Shown here piece after piece: positions 16,444-25,176 of a DNA stretch of 64,000 nt. The notes under the pieces were generated by a model that saw nothing but the letters and a program-made list of their open reading frames with translations, was not told the origin of the DNA and did no database searches. The position numbers and the translations under genes are program-made. Source of the stretch: Rhodoferax sp. (GTDB taxonomy: Bacteria > Pseudomonadota > Gammaproteobacteria > Burkholderiales > Burkholderiaceae_C); the NCBI GenBank assembly GCA_029866205.1, contig JARWZT010000001.1, positions 124,001 through 188,000 of the forward strand. The letters run 5' to 3'. The stretch's first letter is position 1. Each line of letters opens with the position of its first letter.

Positions 16444-17471
16444 AAAATTCCCTGCGACTCCTGCTCGCCGTTCTGGTGCCCGCGGCTGCGGCCTTGCTGA
16501 GCGGTTGCGAACGCCCGCCGATTGACACGGTGCAAACCGGCTTTCGCGGCACCGGCATGGAGCAAATCTACAACCCGCGCACCTTGCTCAAACAGGCGTC
16601 CTTGAACCAGGCGCCGGTCGCCCCCGAGGCGGCCAGTGCCGACGGTCCCAAAGCCAAAGACATCTACAAAAATGTCCAGGTCCTGGGGGACCTGAGCGTG
16701 GCCCAGTTCAACCGCCACATGGCGTCCATCACCCAGTGGGTGGCGCCGGACGCAGGTTGCGCCTATTGCCACAACGTGGAGAACTTTGCTGAAGACTCCA
16801 AGTACACCAAGGTGGTGGCGCGGCGCATGATCCAGATGACACAGAGCGTCAACCAGGATTGGAAAGCCCACGTCGCCGACACCGGTGTCACCTGCTACAC
16901 CTGCCACCGCGGCAACAACATCCCGGCCAACGTCTGGTTTGCGCCCAAAGACCGCAAATACGCCAGCAACAGCGTGATGGGCGATCTGGCCGGTCAAAAC
17001 CTGGCGTCCAAGTCGGTGGGTCTGACCTCGTTGCCCTTTGACCCGTTTACGCCCTACCTGCAGGACGCCGCAGCGATCCGCGTGAACGGCAACAGCGCCA
17101 TGGTCTTGCGGGGGGACGCGGTGAATCGCAGCTCCACCAAGCAGGCGGAACACACCTACAGCCTGATGGTGCACATGTCCGAGTCGCTGGGGGTGAACTG
17201 CACTTACTGCCACAACACGCGTAATTTCCAGTCGTGGGAAGAATCGCGGCCACAGCGGGTGACCGCCTGGCATGGCATCCGTATGGCGCGCGACCTGAAC
17301 AACGAGTACATGACGCCGCTCACCGCCACGTTCCCGGCCAACCGCCTGGGACCCAAGGGCGATGTAGCCAAAGTGAACTGCACGACTTGCCACCAAGGCG
17401 CGTACAAGCCGCTTTATGGTGCAGCCATGGCCAAGGACTTTCCTGAGCTGCAGACCCTGGTCAAACCCTAA
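16440..17471 (+). CDS. pufC: Reaction-centre tetraheme cytochrome c subunit
   Basis: PufC reduces the photo-oxidised special pair from the periplasmic side. The 343-residue precursor has a lipoprotein signal with lipobox LLSGC (Cys23), so it should be a lipid-anchored periplasmic protein. Four CXXCH haem sites are visible: CAYCH, CYTCH, CTYCH and CTTCH. Met axial ligands are likely in RRMIQM and YSLMVHM. It ends the puf group and is followed at once by a strong hairpin terminator and then crtA. Confidence 0.97.
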   Translation: MKNSLRLLLAVLVPAAAALLSGCERPPIDTVQTGFRGTGMEQIYNPRTLLKQASLNQAPVAPEAASADGPKAKDIYKNVQVLGDLSVAQFNRHMASITQWVAPDAGCAYCHNVENFAEDSKYTKVVARRMIQMTQSVNQDWKAHVADTGVTCYTCHRGNNIPANVWFAPKDRKYASNSVMGDLAGQNLASKSVGLTSLPFDPFTPYLQDAAAIRVNGNSAMVLRGDAVNRSSTKQAEHTYSLMVHMSESLGVNCTYCHNTRNFQSWEESRPQRVTAWHGIRMARDLNNEYMTPLTATFPANRLGPKGDVAKVNCTTCHQGAYKPLYGAAMAKDFPELQTLVKP

Positions 17472-17485
17472 ACTGGAACCTCCTG

Positions 17486-17521
17486 AAGGGCCTTCGCTCA
17501 AAGCGGTGGAGGCCCTTTTTT
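17486..17521 (+). terminator. Rho-independent terminator between pufC and crtA
   Basis: AAGGGCCT (17486-17493) pairs with AGGCCCTT (17510-17517). The 16-base loop itself contains a CGCT/AGCG pair, and six T follow. It lies 14 bases after the pufC stop. The next gene, crtA, starts only 17 bases beyond it, so any promoter for crtADC must lie within pufC or the terminator must be leaky. Confidence 0.75.
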
Positions 17522-17537
17522 ATTGGAGTGTTTGTGC

Positions 17538-18248
17538 ATGAACCTGGTACTGATGGATGTTCCTTGTGACCAGGTGACCGTGCTTGTGCTGGCCGATATC
17601 GCACCGGTGCATCGGCTATGGGGTTGGTCACGCATCGTCAAAGGGCCTTTGGGTCTGCGCTCGCAGGCCCAGTTGCGTTTCTCCAAGGTCTTGGGCAGCG
17701 GCTTTGACGGCGGCTTTGGCCTGCGGCCCAGTGCCTCGCGCCAGGGCGTGTTTGCGGTGTTCAGCAGCCTGGGCGCCGCGGACGAATTTATTGCCCACTC
17801 CGATGTCATGCACGGCTACCGCGAGCGTGCCAGCGAGTGCTGCGTGGTCAAGTTGCGCGCCTGGTCCTGCCGGGGCGCCTGGGACGGCGAGACCCTGGTG
17901 CCCACCATTGCACCGCCCGCCAACGGCCCGGTCGCTGCGCTCACCCGCGCCTCGATCGCGCTGCGCAAGGCGCCGGCCTTTTGGCGCCACGCACCGGCTT
18001 CACAAACCGCGCTCGAGGCCGCACCCGGCTGCCAGCTTGCCGTGGGTTTGGGCGAAGCGCCATTTTTGCGCCAGGCCACCTTCACCCTGTGGGACAGTGT
18101 GGCCGCCATGGACGCCTATGCCCGTTCGGGCCCGCACCTGCAGGCCATTAAGGCGGCCGCGCAGGAGCAGTATTTCACCGAGTCCATGTTTGCGCGATTT
18201 GTGACCTTGAGCATCCAGGGCACCTGGAAGGGCCGCCACTATGGCTGA
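17538..18248 (+). CDS. crtA: Spheroidene monooxygenase
   Basis: CrtA introduces the 2-keto group that converts spheroidene to spheroidenone in the presence of oxygen. The 236-residue protein shows typical family segments: WGWSRIVKGPLGLR, KVLGSGFDGGFGLRPS, YRERASECCVVKLRAWSC, and the C-terminal FTESMFARFV. The ATG is preferred over an upstream TTG because GGAG lies 9 bases before it. Its end overlaps the crtD start by eight bases. A terminator sits immediately upstream. Confidence 0.92.
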   Translation: MNLVLMDVPCDQVTVLVLADIAPVHRLWGWSRIVKGPLGLRSQAQLRFSKVLGSGFDGGFGLRPSASRQGVFAVFSSLGAADEFIAHSDVMHGYRERASECCVVKLRAWSCRGAWDGETLVPTIAPPANGPVAALTRASIALRKAPAFWRHAPASQTALEAAPGCQLAVGLGEAPFLRQATFTLWDSVAAMDAYARSGPHLQAIKAAAQEQYFTESMFARFVTLSIQGTWKGRHYG

Positions 18249-19794
18249 TGCGCTGCGCACCCCACGCGTGGTGGTGGTGGGTGCGGGCATTGGCGGTCTG
18301 GTCAGTGCGCTGCTGCTGGCGCACCGTGGCCTGGAGGTGACGCTGGTCGAAGCCGCCGCCACACCAGGCGGCAAGATGCGCCAGATTGTGGTGGACGGCG
18401 TGGCGGTGGATTCGGGCCCTACGGTGTTCACCATGCGCTGGGTGCTGGACCAGATGCTGGCGGAGATCGGGAGTTCGTTGGACAGCCTGTTGCAGCTCTC
18501 ACCCATCCATGTATTGGCGCGCCACGCTTGGCGCGGCAGCGCGGCGATGCTTGACCTGCATGCCGATACCCAGCGTTCGGCCGATGCCATTGCCGCCTTC
18601 AGCAGCCCCGCCGAGGCACGGCGCTTTAAGCAGTTTTGCCAGCAAACCCGCGCGCTCTACCAGACGCTGGAGCAACCCTATATCCGCAGCCAGCGTCCGA
18701 GCTTGCTGAGCATGGCACAAGACCTGGGGCCGCGCGGCCTGGGCACGCTGATGGGGCTGGGGCCGTTTGCCACGCTGTGGAGCAGTCTGGGCCGGCATTT
18801 TCATGACGTGCGGCTGCAGCAACTTTTTGCCCGTTACGCCACCTACTGCGGCTCGTCACCCTGGGCGGCACCGGCCACGCTCATGCTGGTGGCGCAGGTG
18901 GAGCTGGACGGCGTGTGGTCGGTCCATGGCGGCATGCACGCGGTCGCGCAGGCGCTGGCCGGTCTGGCGCAGCAGCGTGGGGTCATGCTGCGTTACGGCG
19001 TCGCTTGCAGCCAGATCGAAACTGCGCAAGGCCGCGTGAGTGGCGTGCGCCTGGCCAGCGGTGAGCACCTGGCCGCAGACGCGGTGGTCTTCAACGGCGA
19101 TGTGGGCGCCCTGGCCCAAGGGCTCTTGGGCGCGGGACCGCAGCAGGCGGTGGCACCGGTCCCCGTGGCGCAGCGTTCGCTGTCTGCGGTCACCTGGTCC
19201 ATGCACGCCCGTGCCAGCGGTTTTCCGCTGGTGCGGCACAACGTGTTTTTTGACCACGACTACCGCAGTGAATTTGACGATATATTTTCCAGCCGCCGCC
19301 TGCCCCGGCAAGGTACGGTCTACCTGTGTGCCCAAGACCGCGATGATCAGGGCTTGTCCCAAGCCGGCCCCGAGCGCATGCTGGCCCTGGTCAACGCCCC
19401 GGCCGACGGCGACAGCCCCGCATTTCAAGCATCGGAGATACAAGCATGCGAACACCGAAGCCTGGCGCTGCTGCGCCACTGTGGCCTGACGCTGCAAGCC
19501 CAGCCACACCAGGTGGTGCGCAGCACGCCGCAAGACTTTGGCCGGCTGTACCCGGGCACGGGCGGGGCCCTCTATGGCCGGGCGACCCATGGTTGGATGT
19601 CGGCCTTTGCGCGGCCGTCAGCGCAGAGCAAAGTGCCGGGCCTGTACCTGGCGGGGGGCAGCGCGCACCCGGGACCGGGCGTGCCAATGGCCGCGATGTC
19701 GGGTCGGTTGGCGGCCGCGACGCTGATGGCGCACCTCGATTCGACCAGCCGGTCGCGCCGGGTGGTTATCTCTGGTGGTATGTCGACGCCCTGA
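18241..19794 (+). CDS. crtD: Methoxyneurosporene dehydrogenase (C-3,4 desaturase)
   Basis: CrtD introduces the 3,4 double bond in acyclic carotenoids of the spheroidene pathway. The 517-residue flavoprotein has the N-terminal dinucleotide fold VVVVGAGIGGLVSALLLAHRG, the substrate-region DSGPTVFTMRWV that distinguishes CrtD from CrtI, and a C-terminal GLYLAGGSAHPGPGVPMA flavin motif. The 3' part shares DNA with a second long frame that belongs to crtC. Order crtA-crtD-crtC is conserved in related bacteria. Confidence 0.93.
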   Translation: MADALRTPRVVVVGAGIGGLVSALLLAHRGLEVTLVEAAATPGGKMRQIVVDGVAVDSGPTVFTMRWVLDQMLAEIGSSLDSLLQLSPIHVLARHAWRGSAAMLDLHADTQRSADAIAAFSSPAEARRFKQFCQQTRALYQTLEQPYIRSQRPSLLSMAQDLGPRGLGTLMGLGPFATLWSSLGRHFHDVRLQQLFARYATYCGSSPWAAPATLMLVAQVELDGVWSVHGGMHAVAQALAGLAQQRGVMLRYGVACSQIETAQGRVSGVRLASGEHLAADAVVFNGDVGALAQGLLGAGPQQAVAPVPVAQRSLSAVTWSMHARASGFPLVRHNVFFDHDYRSEFDDIFSSRRLPRQGTVYLCAQDRDDQGLSQAGPERMLALVNAPADGDSPAFQASEIQACEHRSLALLRHCGLTLQAQPHQVVRSTPQDFGRLYPGTGGALYGRATHGWMSAFARPSAQSKVPGLYLAGGSAHPGPGVPMAAMSGRLAAATLMAHLDSTSRSRRVVISGGMSTP

Positions 19795-20678
19795 GCGACG
19801 ACGGCCAACATGGCCTCTCCATCATCGCCTTTGTGGGCAGTGTGTTTTCGCCGTATTACGCCTGGGCGCGCAGCCGCAATGGCGGCGTGGCCGACCCCGA
19901 GCACTTTTGCGCCATCAACGTGGCGCTCTATGGCGCCCAGGGCCGACGCTGGACCATGACCGAGCGCGGCCGCAGCCAGGTGGAGCGCAGCGCCGCGCAC
20001 TACCGCATCGGCCCGAGCAGCCTGGCCTGGGACGGCCAGGCCCTGACCATCGACATTGACGAAATCAACGTGCCCATCCCCCTGCGGGTGCGGGGCCGCG
20101 TGACCGTGCGACCGGTGGGCCTGTCACGCTTTGTCACCGCCCTGGACAACGGCGGCCGCCACCGCTGGGGACCGATTGCACCCTGCTCGCGGGTCGAGGT
20201 AGAACTGGACAGGCCCAGTGCCCGTTGGAGCGGCCATGCCTATATGGACTCCAACGAAGGCGACGAGCCGGTAGAAAAAGGCTTTCGCGACTGGGACTGG
20301 GCGCGCGCCGAAATGGCCAACGGCGACACCGCCGTGGTTTACGACGTGCGCCCGCGCCATGGCCCGGACCGGGTGGTGGCGCAGCGCTTTTCCCCGAATG
20401 GCGAAACCACCGCTTTTGAGGCGCCGCCACGCTACCAATTGCCGGCCTCGGCCTGGCGCATCCCGCGTGGCATGTGCAGCGAAGACGCACAGGGGGTGCC
20501 GACGGCACCCAAACTGATCAGCACACTGGAAGACACGCCGTTTTACGCCCGTTCCCTGTTGCGCACCCGCCTGCTCGGCGAAGAAGTGACCGCCGTACAC
20601 GAATCGCTGGACGTACCGCGTCTGGTGTCACTGCCTGTGCGGCTGATGCTGCCCTGGCGAATGCCACGGCGGGGCTAG
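19446..20678 (+). CDS. crtC: Acyclic carotenoid 1,2-hydratase (hydroxyneurosporene synthase)
   Basis: CrtC adds water to the psi end of neurosporene or lycopene. The conserved domain begins near 19731 with FDQPVAPGGYLWWYVDALSD and continues with FVGSVFSPYYAWAR and NEGDEPVEKGFRDWDWAR. The only ATG in frame before it is the one used here, giving 410 residues and a 349-base overlap with crtD. A TTG at 19593 or a GTG near 19833 are alternatives, but the GTG would cut into the conserved domain. The first 95 residues are Gly/Ala/Pro-rich and look like a crtD shadow. From memory, the Rubrivivax enzyme is also long (about 44 kDa). Identity is sure, start is not. Confidence 0.85.
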   Translation: MRTPKPGAAAPLWPDAASPATPGGAQHAARLWPAVPGHGRGPLWPGDPWLDVGLCAAVSAEQSAGPVPGGGQRAPGTGRANGRDVGSVGGRDADGAPRFDQPVAPGGYLWWYVDALSDDGQHGLSIIAFVGSVFSPYYAWARSRNGGVADPEHFCAINVALYGAQGRRWTMTERGRSQVERSAAHYRIGPSSLAWDGQALTIDIDEINVPIPLRVRGRVTVRPVGLSRFVTALDNGGRHRWGPIAPCSRVEVELDRPSARWSGHAYMDSNEGDEPVEKGFRDWDWARAEMANGDTAVVYDVRPRHGPDRVVAQRFSPNGETTAFEAPPRYQLPASAWRIPRGMCSEDAQGVPTAPKLISTLEDTPFYARSLLRTRLLGEEVTAVHESLDVPRLVSLPVRLMLPWRMPRRG

Positions 20679-20775
20679 AGACGAACTGTCAAATCGGAGG
20701 CTGGGTCAGCCTTGAAAACTCTGCGTGTCCCAGGCGTGACTGTTTCTGCCCACCCCATTCAAGGGGCGTGATTCG

Positions 20776-20817
20776 CCTGCGCATAATTGCGCGCACTGCG
20801 CAGGTGTCGCCTGCGCA
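20776..20817. repeat. Three-copy 8-bp repeat upstream of the acyl-CoA ligase gene
   Basis: CCTGCGCA (20776-20783), its inverse TGCGCAGG (20797-20804) and CCTGCGCA again (20810-20817) lie in the 184-base gap after crtC. The first two can form a hairpin. The gap also has a small AGGCT/AGCCT hairpin near 20698. No clear promoter is visible. The repeats may be an operator for the downstream gene or remnants of a small repeat. Confidence 0.35.
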
Positions 20818-20862
20818 AGGCGCCCCGTCCCGCTTTGAAGCCCCATTTTGAAAGTACCCGCC

Positions 20863-22485
20863 ATGCTCCAACCCGGTCTGATGATGAACCTGCCTTTGCT
20901 GCTCTCCAGCGTGATTGAGCACGCCGCAGCGCAATATGGCGAGGTCGAAGTCGTTTCGCGTGAGACCCACGGTCCGCTGTTTCGTTACACCTATGCCCAG
21001 TGTGCGGCGCGCGCGCGCAAACTGGCCAACGCGCTGTCCGGCCTGGGCCTGGTGGCGGGCGATGCCGTGGGCTCGATTGCCTGGAACAACCACCGGCACC
21101 TCGAGGCGTACTACGCGGTGTCTGGCAGCGGCATGGTCATGCACACCTGCAATCCGCGTTTGCAGGCGCAGCAGCTCATCTACATCATCAACCACGCCGA
21201 AGACCGGGTGATCTTGTTTGATGCCACCTTTGCGCCCTTGGTCAAAGGCATTGCTGCGCATTGCCCCAACGTACGCGCCTGGGTCTGCCTGGCCGACGCG
21301 GGCAACACGCCGACCATTGACGGGGTAGCCAACGTGCTGTCGTATGACGAACTGGTCGAGCCCTGCAGTGAGGTGTTTGCGTGGCCCCAGTTTGACGAAA
21401 ACACCGCTGCGGCGCTTTGCTATACCTCGGGGACCACGGGTAATCCCAAAGGTGCCATGTATTCGCACCGCGCCATCGTGCTCAACGCCATGTCTGGGTG
21501 CATGCCTGGTCTGCTGTCGCTGTCCCCCAGCGACGCCATCTTGCCGGTGGTGCCGATGTTCCACATTAACGCCTGGTGTATTCCTTATGCCGCGCCCATT
21601 GGCGGCACCAAGCTGGTCTTGCCCGGCCCCAAACTCGACGGCCAGTCGATCTATGAGCTGATGGAGTCCGAAGGTGTGACCATCAGCGCCGGCGTGCCCA
21701 CGATTTGGCAAGGTCTGCTGGCCTATATGGAGCAGCACGGACTGCGCTTTAGCACCATGCGCCGCACCGGCGTGGGAGGCTCGGCCATGCCGCAAGCGCT
21801 GATCGCCAAGTTCATGGACGTGTACGGTGTGGACGTGCGCCACGGCTGGGGCATGACCGAGACCACGGCCATCGGCACCATGGGCATCTTGCCGCCACAG
21901 TCCAAAACCTGGACGTCCGAAAAAAAGCAGGCCTTGCTGGCCAAGCAGGGCCGCAGCGCCTTTGGCGTGGAGATCAAGGTGGTCAATGAGGCCGGCGACA
22001 CCCTGCCGCGCGACGGCAGCTCGCAAGGTGAGCTGATGGTGCGTGGCCACTGGATCATTGCTTCGTACTACAAGGGCGAAAAGTCGCCGCTCATCGACGG
22101 ATGGTTCCCCACCGGCGACATTGCCACCATCGCTCCCGACGGCACCATGCAAATCCGCGACCGTACCAAAGACGTCATTAAGACCGGCGGCGAATGGATC
22201 AGCTCGATTGATCTGGAGAGCGCCGCCGTCGGCCACCCCGGCGTGGCCATGGCAGCGGTGATTGGCGTCAAACACCCCAAGTGGGACGAGCGCCCCCTGC
22301 TTTTCATCGTGCGCAAGCCCGGCGCCACCCTGGAAAAGGAAGAAATCCTGAAGTTCCTGGAAACCAAGGTCGCCAAGTGGTGGGTGCCTGACGATGTGGT
22401 GTTTTTGGAGTCCTTGCCCGTGGGCGGCACCGGCAAGGTGCAAAAGGGCGATCTGCGCAAGCAGTATGGCGGGGTGTTTAGCTAG
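20863..22485 (+). CDS. Fatty-acyl-CoA ligase, ANL superfamily
   Basis: This 540-residue adenylate-forming enzyme activates a carboxylic acid, probably a medium- or long-chain fatty acid, to its CoA thioester via an acyl-AMP. The AMP-binding motif YTSGTTGNPKG, GWGMTET, the hinge segment DRTKDVIKTGGEWIS, and the catalytic Lys near GGTGKVQKGDL are all present. The ATG at MLQPGLMMN is used; a TTG 15 bases upstream is possible. The chain length of the substrate cannot be read from sequence. It lies between crtC and the minus-strand PGC operon and is not a usual photosynthesis gene. Confidence 0.85.
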   Translation: MLQPGLMMNLPLLLSSVIEHAAAQYGEVEVVSRETHGPLFRYTYAQCAARARKLANALSGLGLVAGDAVGSIAWNNHRHLEAYYAVSGSGMVMHTCNPRLQAQQLIYIINHAEDRVILFDATFAPLVKGIAAHCPNVRAWVCLADAGNTPTIDGVANVLSYDELVEPCSEVFAWPQFDENTAAALCYTSGTTGNPKGAMYSHRAIVLNAMSGCMPGLLSLSPSDAILPVVPMFHINAWCIPYAAPIGGTKLVLPGPKLDGQSIYELMESEGVTISAGVPTIWQGLLAYMEQHGLRFSTMRRTGVGGSAMPQALIAKFMDVYGVDVRHGWGMTETTAIGTMGILPPQSKTWTSEKKQALLAKQGRSAFGVEIKVVNEAGDTLPRDGSSQGELMVRGHWIIASYYKGEKSPLIDGWFPTGDIATIAPDGTMQIRDRTKDVIKTGGEWISSIDLESAAVGHPGVAMAAVIGVKHPKWDERPLLFIVRKPGATLEKEEILKFLETKVAKWWVPDDVVFLESLPVGGTGKVQKGDLRKQYGGVFS

Positions 22486-22502
22486 CCCGCAGGCTGGCTA
22501 GC
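22481..22502. terminator. Inverted repeat spanning two convergent stop codons
   Basis: GCTAGCC and GGCTAGC flank an 8-base loop. The left arm contains the TAG of the acyl-CoA ligase and the right arm the stop of the dehydrogenase on the other strand. It could act as a bidirectional transcription end, although no long T-run follows in either direction. Confidence 0.4.
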
Positions 22503-23421
22503 CTGATTGCCGCGCCCGCGCCCGCGCCCGCGCCAGCGTCCGTTCGCGCTCGCGCGGCCCAAACGACGAGGCGAGGGCGCCTTCGGACTGTAGGCCTTCG
22601 AGGTAGATCGCCTCGATTTCCGGTGCCGCACGGCGCAGTTCACGCTCGGCAAACGGCAGGTGCAAGAGCGCGCGCAGCGCGTACAGCAGGCGCAGCCAGC
22701 CGGGTATAAAGATGCGGCTTTTGCGACGGGCCATGCCGTTCACGATAGCGCGGGCGGTGTCTTCGGGCGAGGTCTCGGTGTTCATGGGGCCGGGCATGGT
22801 GGCGCGCAGGCGCACAAAGCCGGGGTGCAGCGCGCCCTCGGTGACCAGCGGCGTGCGCACCCAGCCGGCGTGCACCACGCCCACATGGACGCCGTGCGAT
22901 GCCAGCTCGATGCGCCAAGCGTTGCCCATGGCCTCGACCGCCGACTTGCTGGCCGCATAGGCCGACATGACCGGTGGATGTGCAAACGAAGAGACCGAGG
23001 CGTTGATCAGCACATAGCCGCGCGCCCGCATCACTGCAGGCAGCGCCGCGCGTACGGTGTTGAACACGCCAAACACGTTGACCTCAAAACAGCGCTTCCA
23101 GGCCTGCGGATCAATATGCGCCAAAGGGCCAAAGGCGGCCACGCCGGCGTTGGCAAATACGGCGTCAAGGCGGCCGTGGTGCGCCAGGGTCTGCGCTACC
23201 GCGTGCTCCATGGCGGCCAAATCGGTCACGTCGGCCACCCAGTGCCGCGTGCCGGGGCCGCAGCGCTCGGCCATGCGTTCCAGTGGCTCGGCATCGCAGT
23301 CCACCAGCACCGGCAGGGCGCCGCGCTGCAGCAGCTCAAGTGCCGTGGCCGCGCCAATGCCAGAGGCCGCGCCGGTGACCAGAACGACCTGGCCTTGCAG
23401 AGATGGTTGGGGTGCGGACAT
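22498..23421 (-). CDS. Short-chain dehydrogenase/reductase
   Basis: The 307-residue protein is a classical SDR: VTGAASGIGAATA cofactor motif near residue 15, the NAG motif FANAGVAAFGP, a catalytic Ser in INASVSSFAH, and YAASK. The C-terminus is extended by an Arg-rich tail (RERERTLARARARARQ). The start MSAPQPS is chosen because the fold begins shortly after it. Substrate is unknown; similar SDRs act on lipids or retinol-like alcohols. It is transcribed away from the DUF2269 gene's stop and may be the last gene of the long minus-strand operon. Confidence 0.8.
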   Translation of the reverse strand: MSAPQPSLQGQVVLVTGAASGIGAATALELLQRGALPVLVDCDAEPLERMAERCGPGTRHWVADVTDLAAMEHAVAQTLAHHGRLDAVFANAGVAAFGPLAHIDPQAWKRCFEVNVFGVFNTVRAALPAVMRARGYVLINASVSSFAHPPVMSAYAASKSAVEAMGNAWRIELASHGVHVGVVHAGWVRTPLVTEGALHPGFVRLRATMPGPMNTETSPEDTARAIVNGMARRKSRIFIPGWLRLLYALRALLHLPFAERELRRAAPEIEAIYLEGLQSEGALASSFGPRERERTLARARARARQSG

Positions 23422-23486
23422 GGTGCGGCCTTGGTGGGTTGTGCGCAGCGCGACGGCCGCACAGGGAGTGGCTTGACGCGTGTAGC

Positions 23487-23939
23487 TTAGGCGGGCTTGG
23501 TCACCATCAGGTACACGATGGGCAGCGGCAATACTGTGGCCAGCGCACCGGCCGCCTGCCAGATGCGCGAGAGGCGCCAATACTCCTCGCCCACGGTGTC
23601 GCTGGCGCGCAGCAGGGTGTATTGCTTGAGCTGAATCGGCACCAGCACCAACAGCCAGATCAGGCCCGAGAAGCTGAGCAGCCCGTAGGACCACTGAATC
23701 CAGGGGTGCGAGGCCTCGCCACCCAGGTGCAGTGCCATGCCGTGCCCGGTCCACACCACGCCCACGGCGCCCACCAGCGTGAACATCGCGTCAGTAATCA
23801 ACACCATGCGGTTGCTGAACTGGATGATGGCGTGGTTGCGCGTGCGCTCGGCCAGCAGCGCCCAGACGCCGCTGACGATGACGTTGCCCAAAAACAGGCA
23901 GGCGCACACCAGGTGGATGATTTTCAGGTTAGGTGCCAT
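23487..23939 (-). CDS. DUF2269-family membrane protein
   Basis: A 150-residue integral membrane protein with four predicted spans, beginning MAPNLKIIHLVCACLFLGNVIVSGVWALLAER, which fits the DUF2269 family. Two His (IIHLV and GHGMALHLG) lie near span ends and could bind haem or metal, but this is speculation. The ATG overlaps the 3' end of orf51, and both follow crtB, so the three genes are probably translated from one message. No function is established for the family; its location argues for a part in photosynthetic membrane biology. Confidence 0.75.
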   Translation of the reverse strand: MAPNLKIIHLVCACLFLGNVIVSGVWALLAERTRNHAIIQFSNRMVLITDAMFTLVGAVGVVWTGHGMALHLGGEASHPWIQWSYGLLSFSGLIWLLVLVPIQLKQYTLLRASDTVGEEYWRLSRIWQAAGALATVLPLPIVYLMVTKPA

Positions 23940-24084
23940 GCGGGCCCTTGGGGCGGGAGGCATCTTGCGCGGCTTCGCGTTGCCGGCGGGTTTGCTCGCG
24001 TGCTTTGCGCAGATCGCGCCATTGCCAGACCACGAACAGGGCGCCCGCGCACAGCAACACCAGCACTTCAACGAGCTTGAGCAA
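23929..24084 (-). CDS. Orf51: small single-span membrane protein between crtB and DUF2269
   Basis: A 51-residue frame starts with TTG ten bases after the crtB stop, preceded by AGGGG, and ends 11 bases inside the DUF2269 gene. It encodes MLKLVEVLVLLCAGALFVVWQW, one clear membrane span, then a strongly charged cytoplasmic-type tail (RDLRKAREQTRRQREAAQDA). The topology looks real: hydrophobic span, Trp at the interface and positive-inside tail. Overlapping stop and start suggest translational coupling. Function is unknown; it could be an assembly partner of the DUF2269 protein. Being short with a TTG start, it may be missed by gene finders. Confidence 0.55.
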   Translation of the reverse strand: MLKLVEVLVLLCAGALFVVWQWRDLRKAREQTRRQREAAQDASRPKGPHGT

Positions 24085-24093
24085 GCCTTGCCC

Positions 24094-25176
24094 CTAGCGC
24101 CGGGCGCGCTCGCGTTGCTCCAGACGGCCAAACAAGTCCACCATCCACTCGACCCGTTGGTCGAAGCTGCGTTGGGGAATCGTCCAGGGCTTGTGGTCCA
24201 CCACCGGGTTGCGGTCCCGGCCCACCACGTCCACCAAAAAAGCAATGGCCGGCACCGGGCTCAGGGCCATGGCGGGTACGGCGGGTGCCTTGACGGCCAC
24301 CGCAGCCGCACGGGCCAACAAGGCCAGTTTGCGCGGTGTGGACACCACGGTGCGCTGGTCAATCGAGTTCAGGCCCTTGCGCTCAAGCTGCTTGCCGATC
24401 TCGGCATACACCAGGCGGGCTGCCTGAATGGCGGGGCGGCAGTCCCAGGGCAGTTCGGCCAGGCCAAACTCGCCGCGCCGGTACAGCACATCGGCGCGCA
24501 GCAACAGGCGCTGCGTGAAGCTGGCAATCCGCGCGTCAAACACCGGTGCGGCAAGCCATGCGTCGGCGTCCATGCCGATCTCACGAAACCAGGCGCGGGG
24601 AATGTACAGGCGGCCATTGCGGGCGTCTTCGCCAATGTCGCGGGCAATATTGGTGAGTTGCATGGCCACGCCCAGCTCGCAGGCGCGGGCAATGGCCGAT
24701 TCCGTGGCTGCGCCCATGATGAGCGACATCATGGCGCCCACCGCACCGGCCACGCGCGCGCCGTAGGCTTCCACGTCGGCCAGGGTTTCGTAGCGACGGC
24801 CTTGCGAGTCCCACAAAAACCCGTCCAGCAGCGCATCGAGCAAGCCCCGTGCAATGCCATAGTGGTGCACCACATGGGCAAGCGCACGGTCGGCATCCAG
24901 TTCGCCCGGGCGACCCGCGTAGATGGCGTCCAGCCGCTCTTGCAGGTCCTGCATGGCCAGCACGGGGTCGGTGCCCAGATCAATCGCATCGTCGGCCAGA
25001 CGGCAATAGGCATACAAGGCGGTGGCCGGTGGCCGCAGGCGGGCCGGCAGCAGCTTGGAGGCCGCAAAAAAGGACTTGGAGCCCCCGCGCATCAAGGCCG
25101 TACAGGCCTGCAAGTCGTAGGCGCTCACCTGGCCGGGCGCAGGCGTAGCCGCCGAATTAGGCAAAAGATTTGACAT
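24094..25176 (-). CDS. crtB: Phytoene synthase
   Basis: CrtB joins two GGPP molecules into phytoene. The 360-residue protein has the two Asp-rich motifs of squalene/phytoene synthases, RLADDAIDLGTD and LTNIARDIGEDARNGRLYIP. The ATG (MSNLLPNS) lies inside the 3' end of crtI, giving a 20-base overlap and the usual crtIB coupling. The C-terminal extension after about residue 290 is rich in Ala/Val/Pro and ends in a charged helix. Confidence 0.95.
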   Translation of the reverse strand: MSNLLPNSAATPAPGQVSAYDLQACTALMRGGSKSFFAASKLLPARLRPPATALYAYCRLADDAIDLGTDPVLAMQDLQERLDAIYAGRPGELDADRALAHVVHHYGIARGLLDALLDGFLWDSQGRRYETLADVEAYGARVAGAVGAMMSLIMGAATESAIARACELGVAMQLTNIARDIGEDARNGRLYIPRAWFREIGMDADAWLAAPVFDARIASFTQRLLLRADVLYRRGEFGLAELPWDCRPAIQAARLVYAEIGKQLERKGLNSIDQRTVVSTPRKLALLARAAAVAVKAPAVPAMALSPVPAIAFLVDVVGRDRNPVVDHKPWTIPQRSFDQRVEWMVDLFGRLEQRERARR

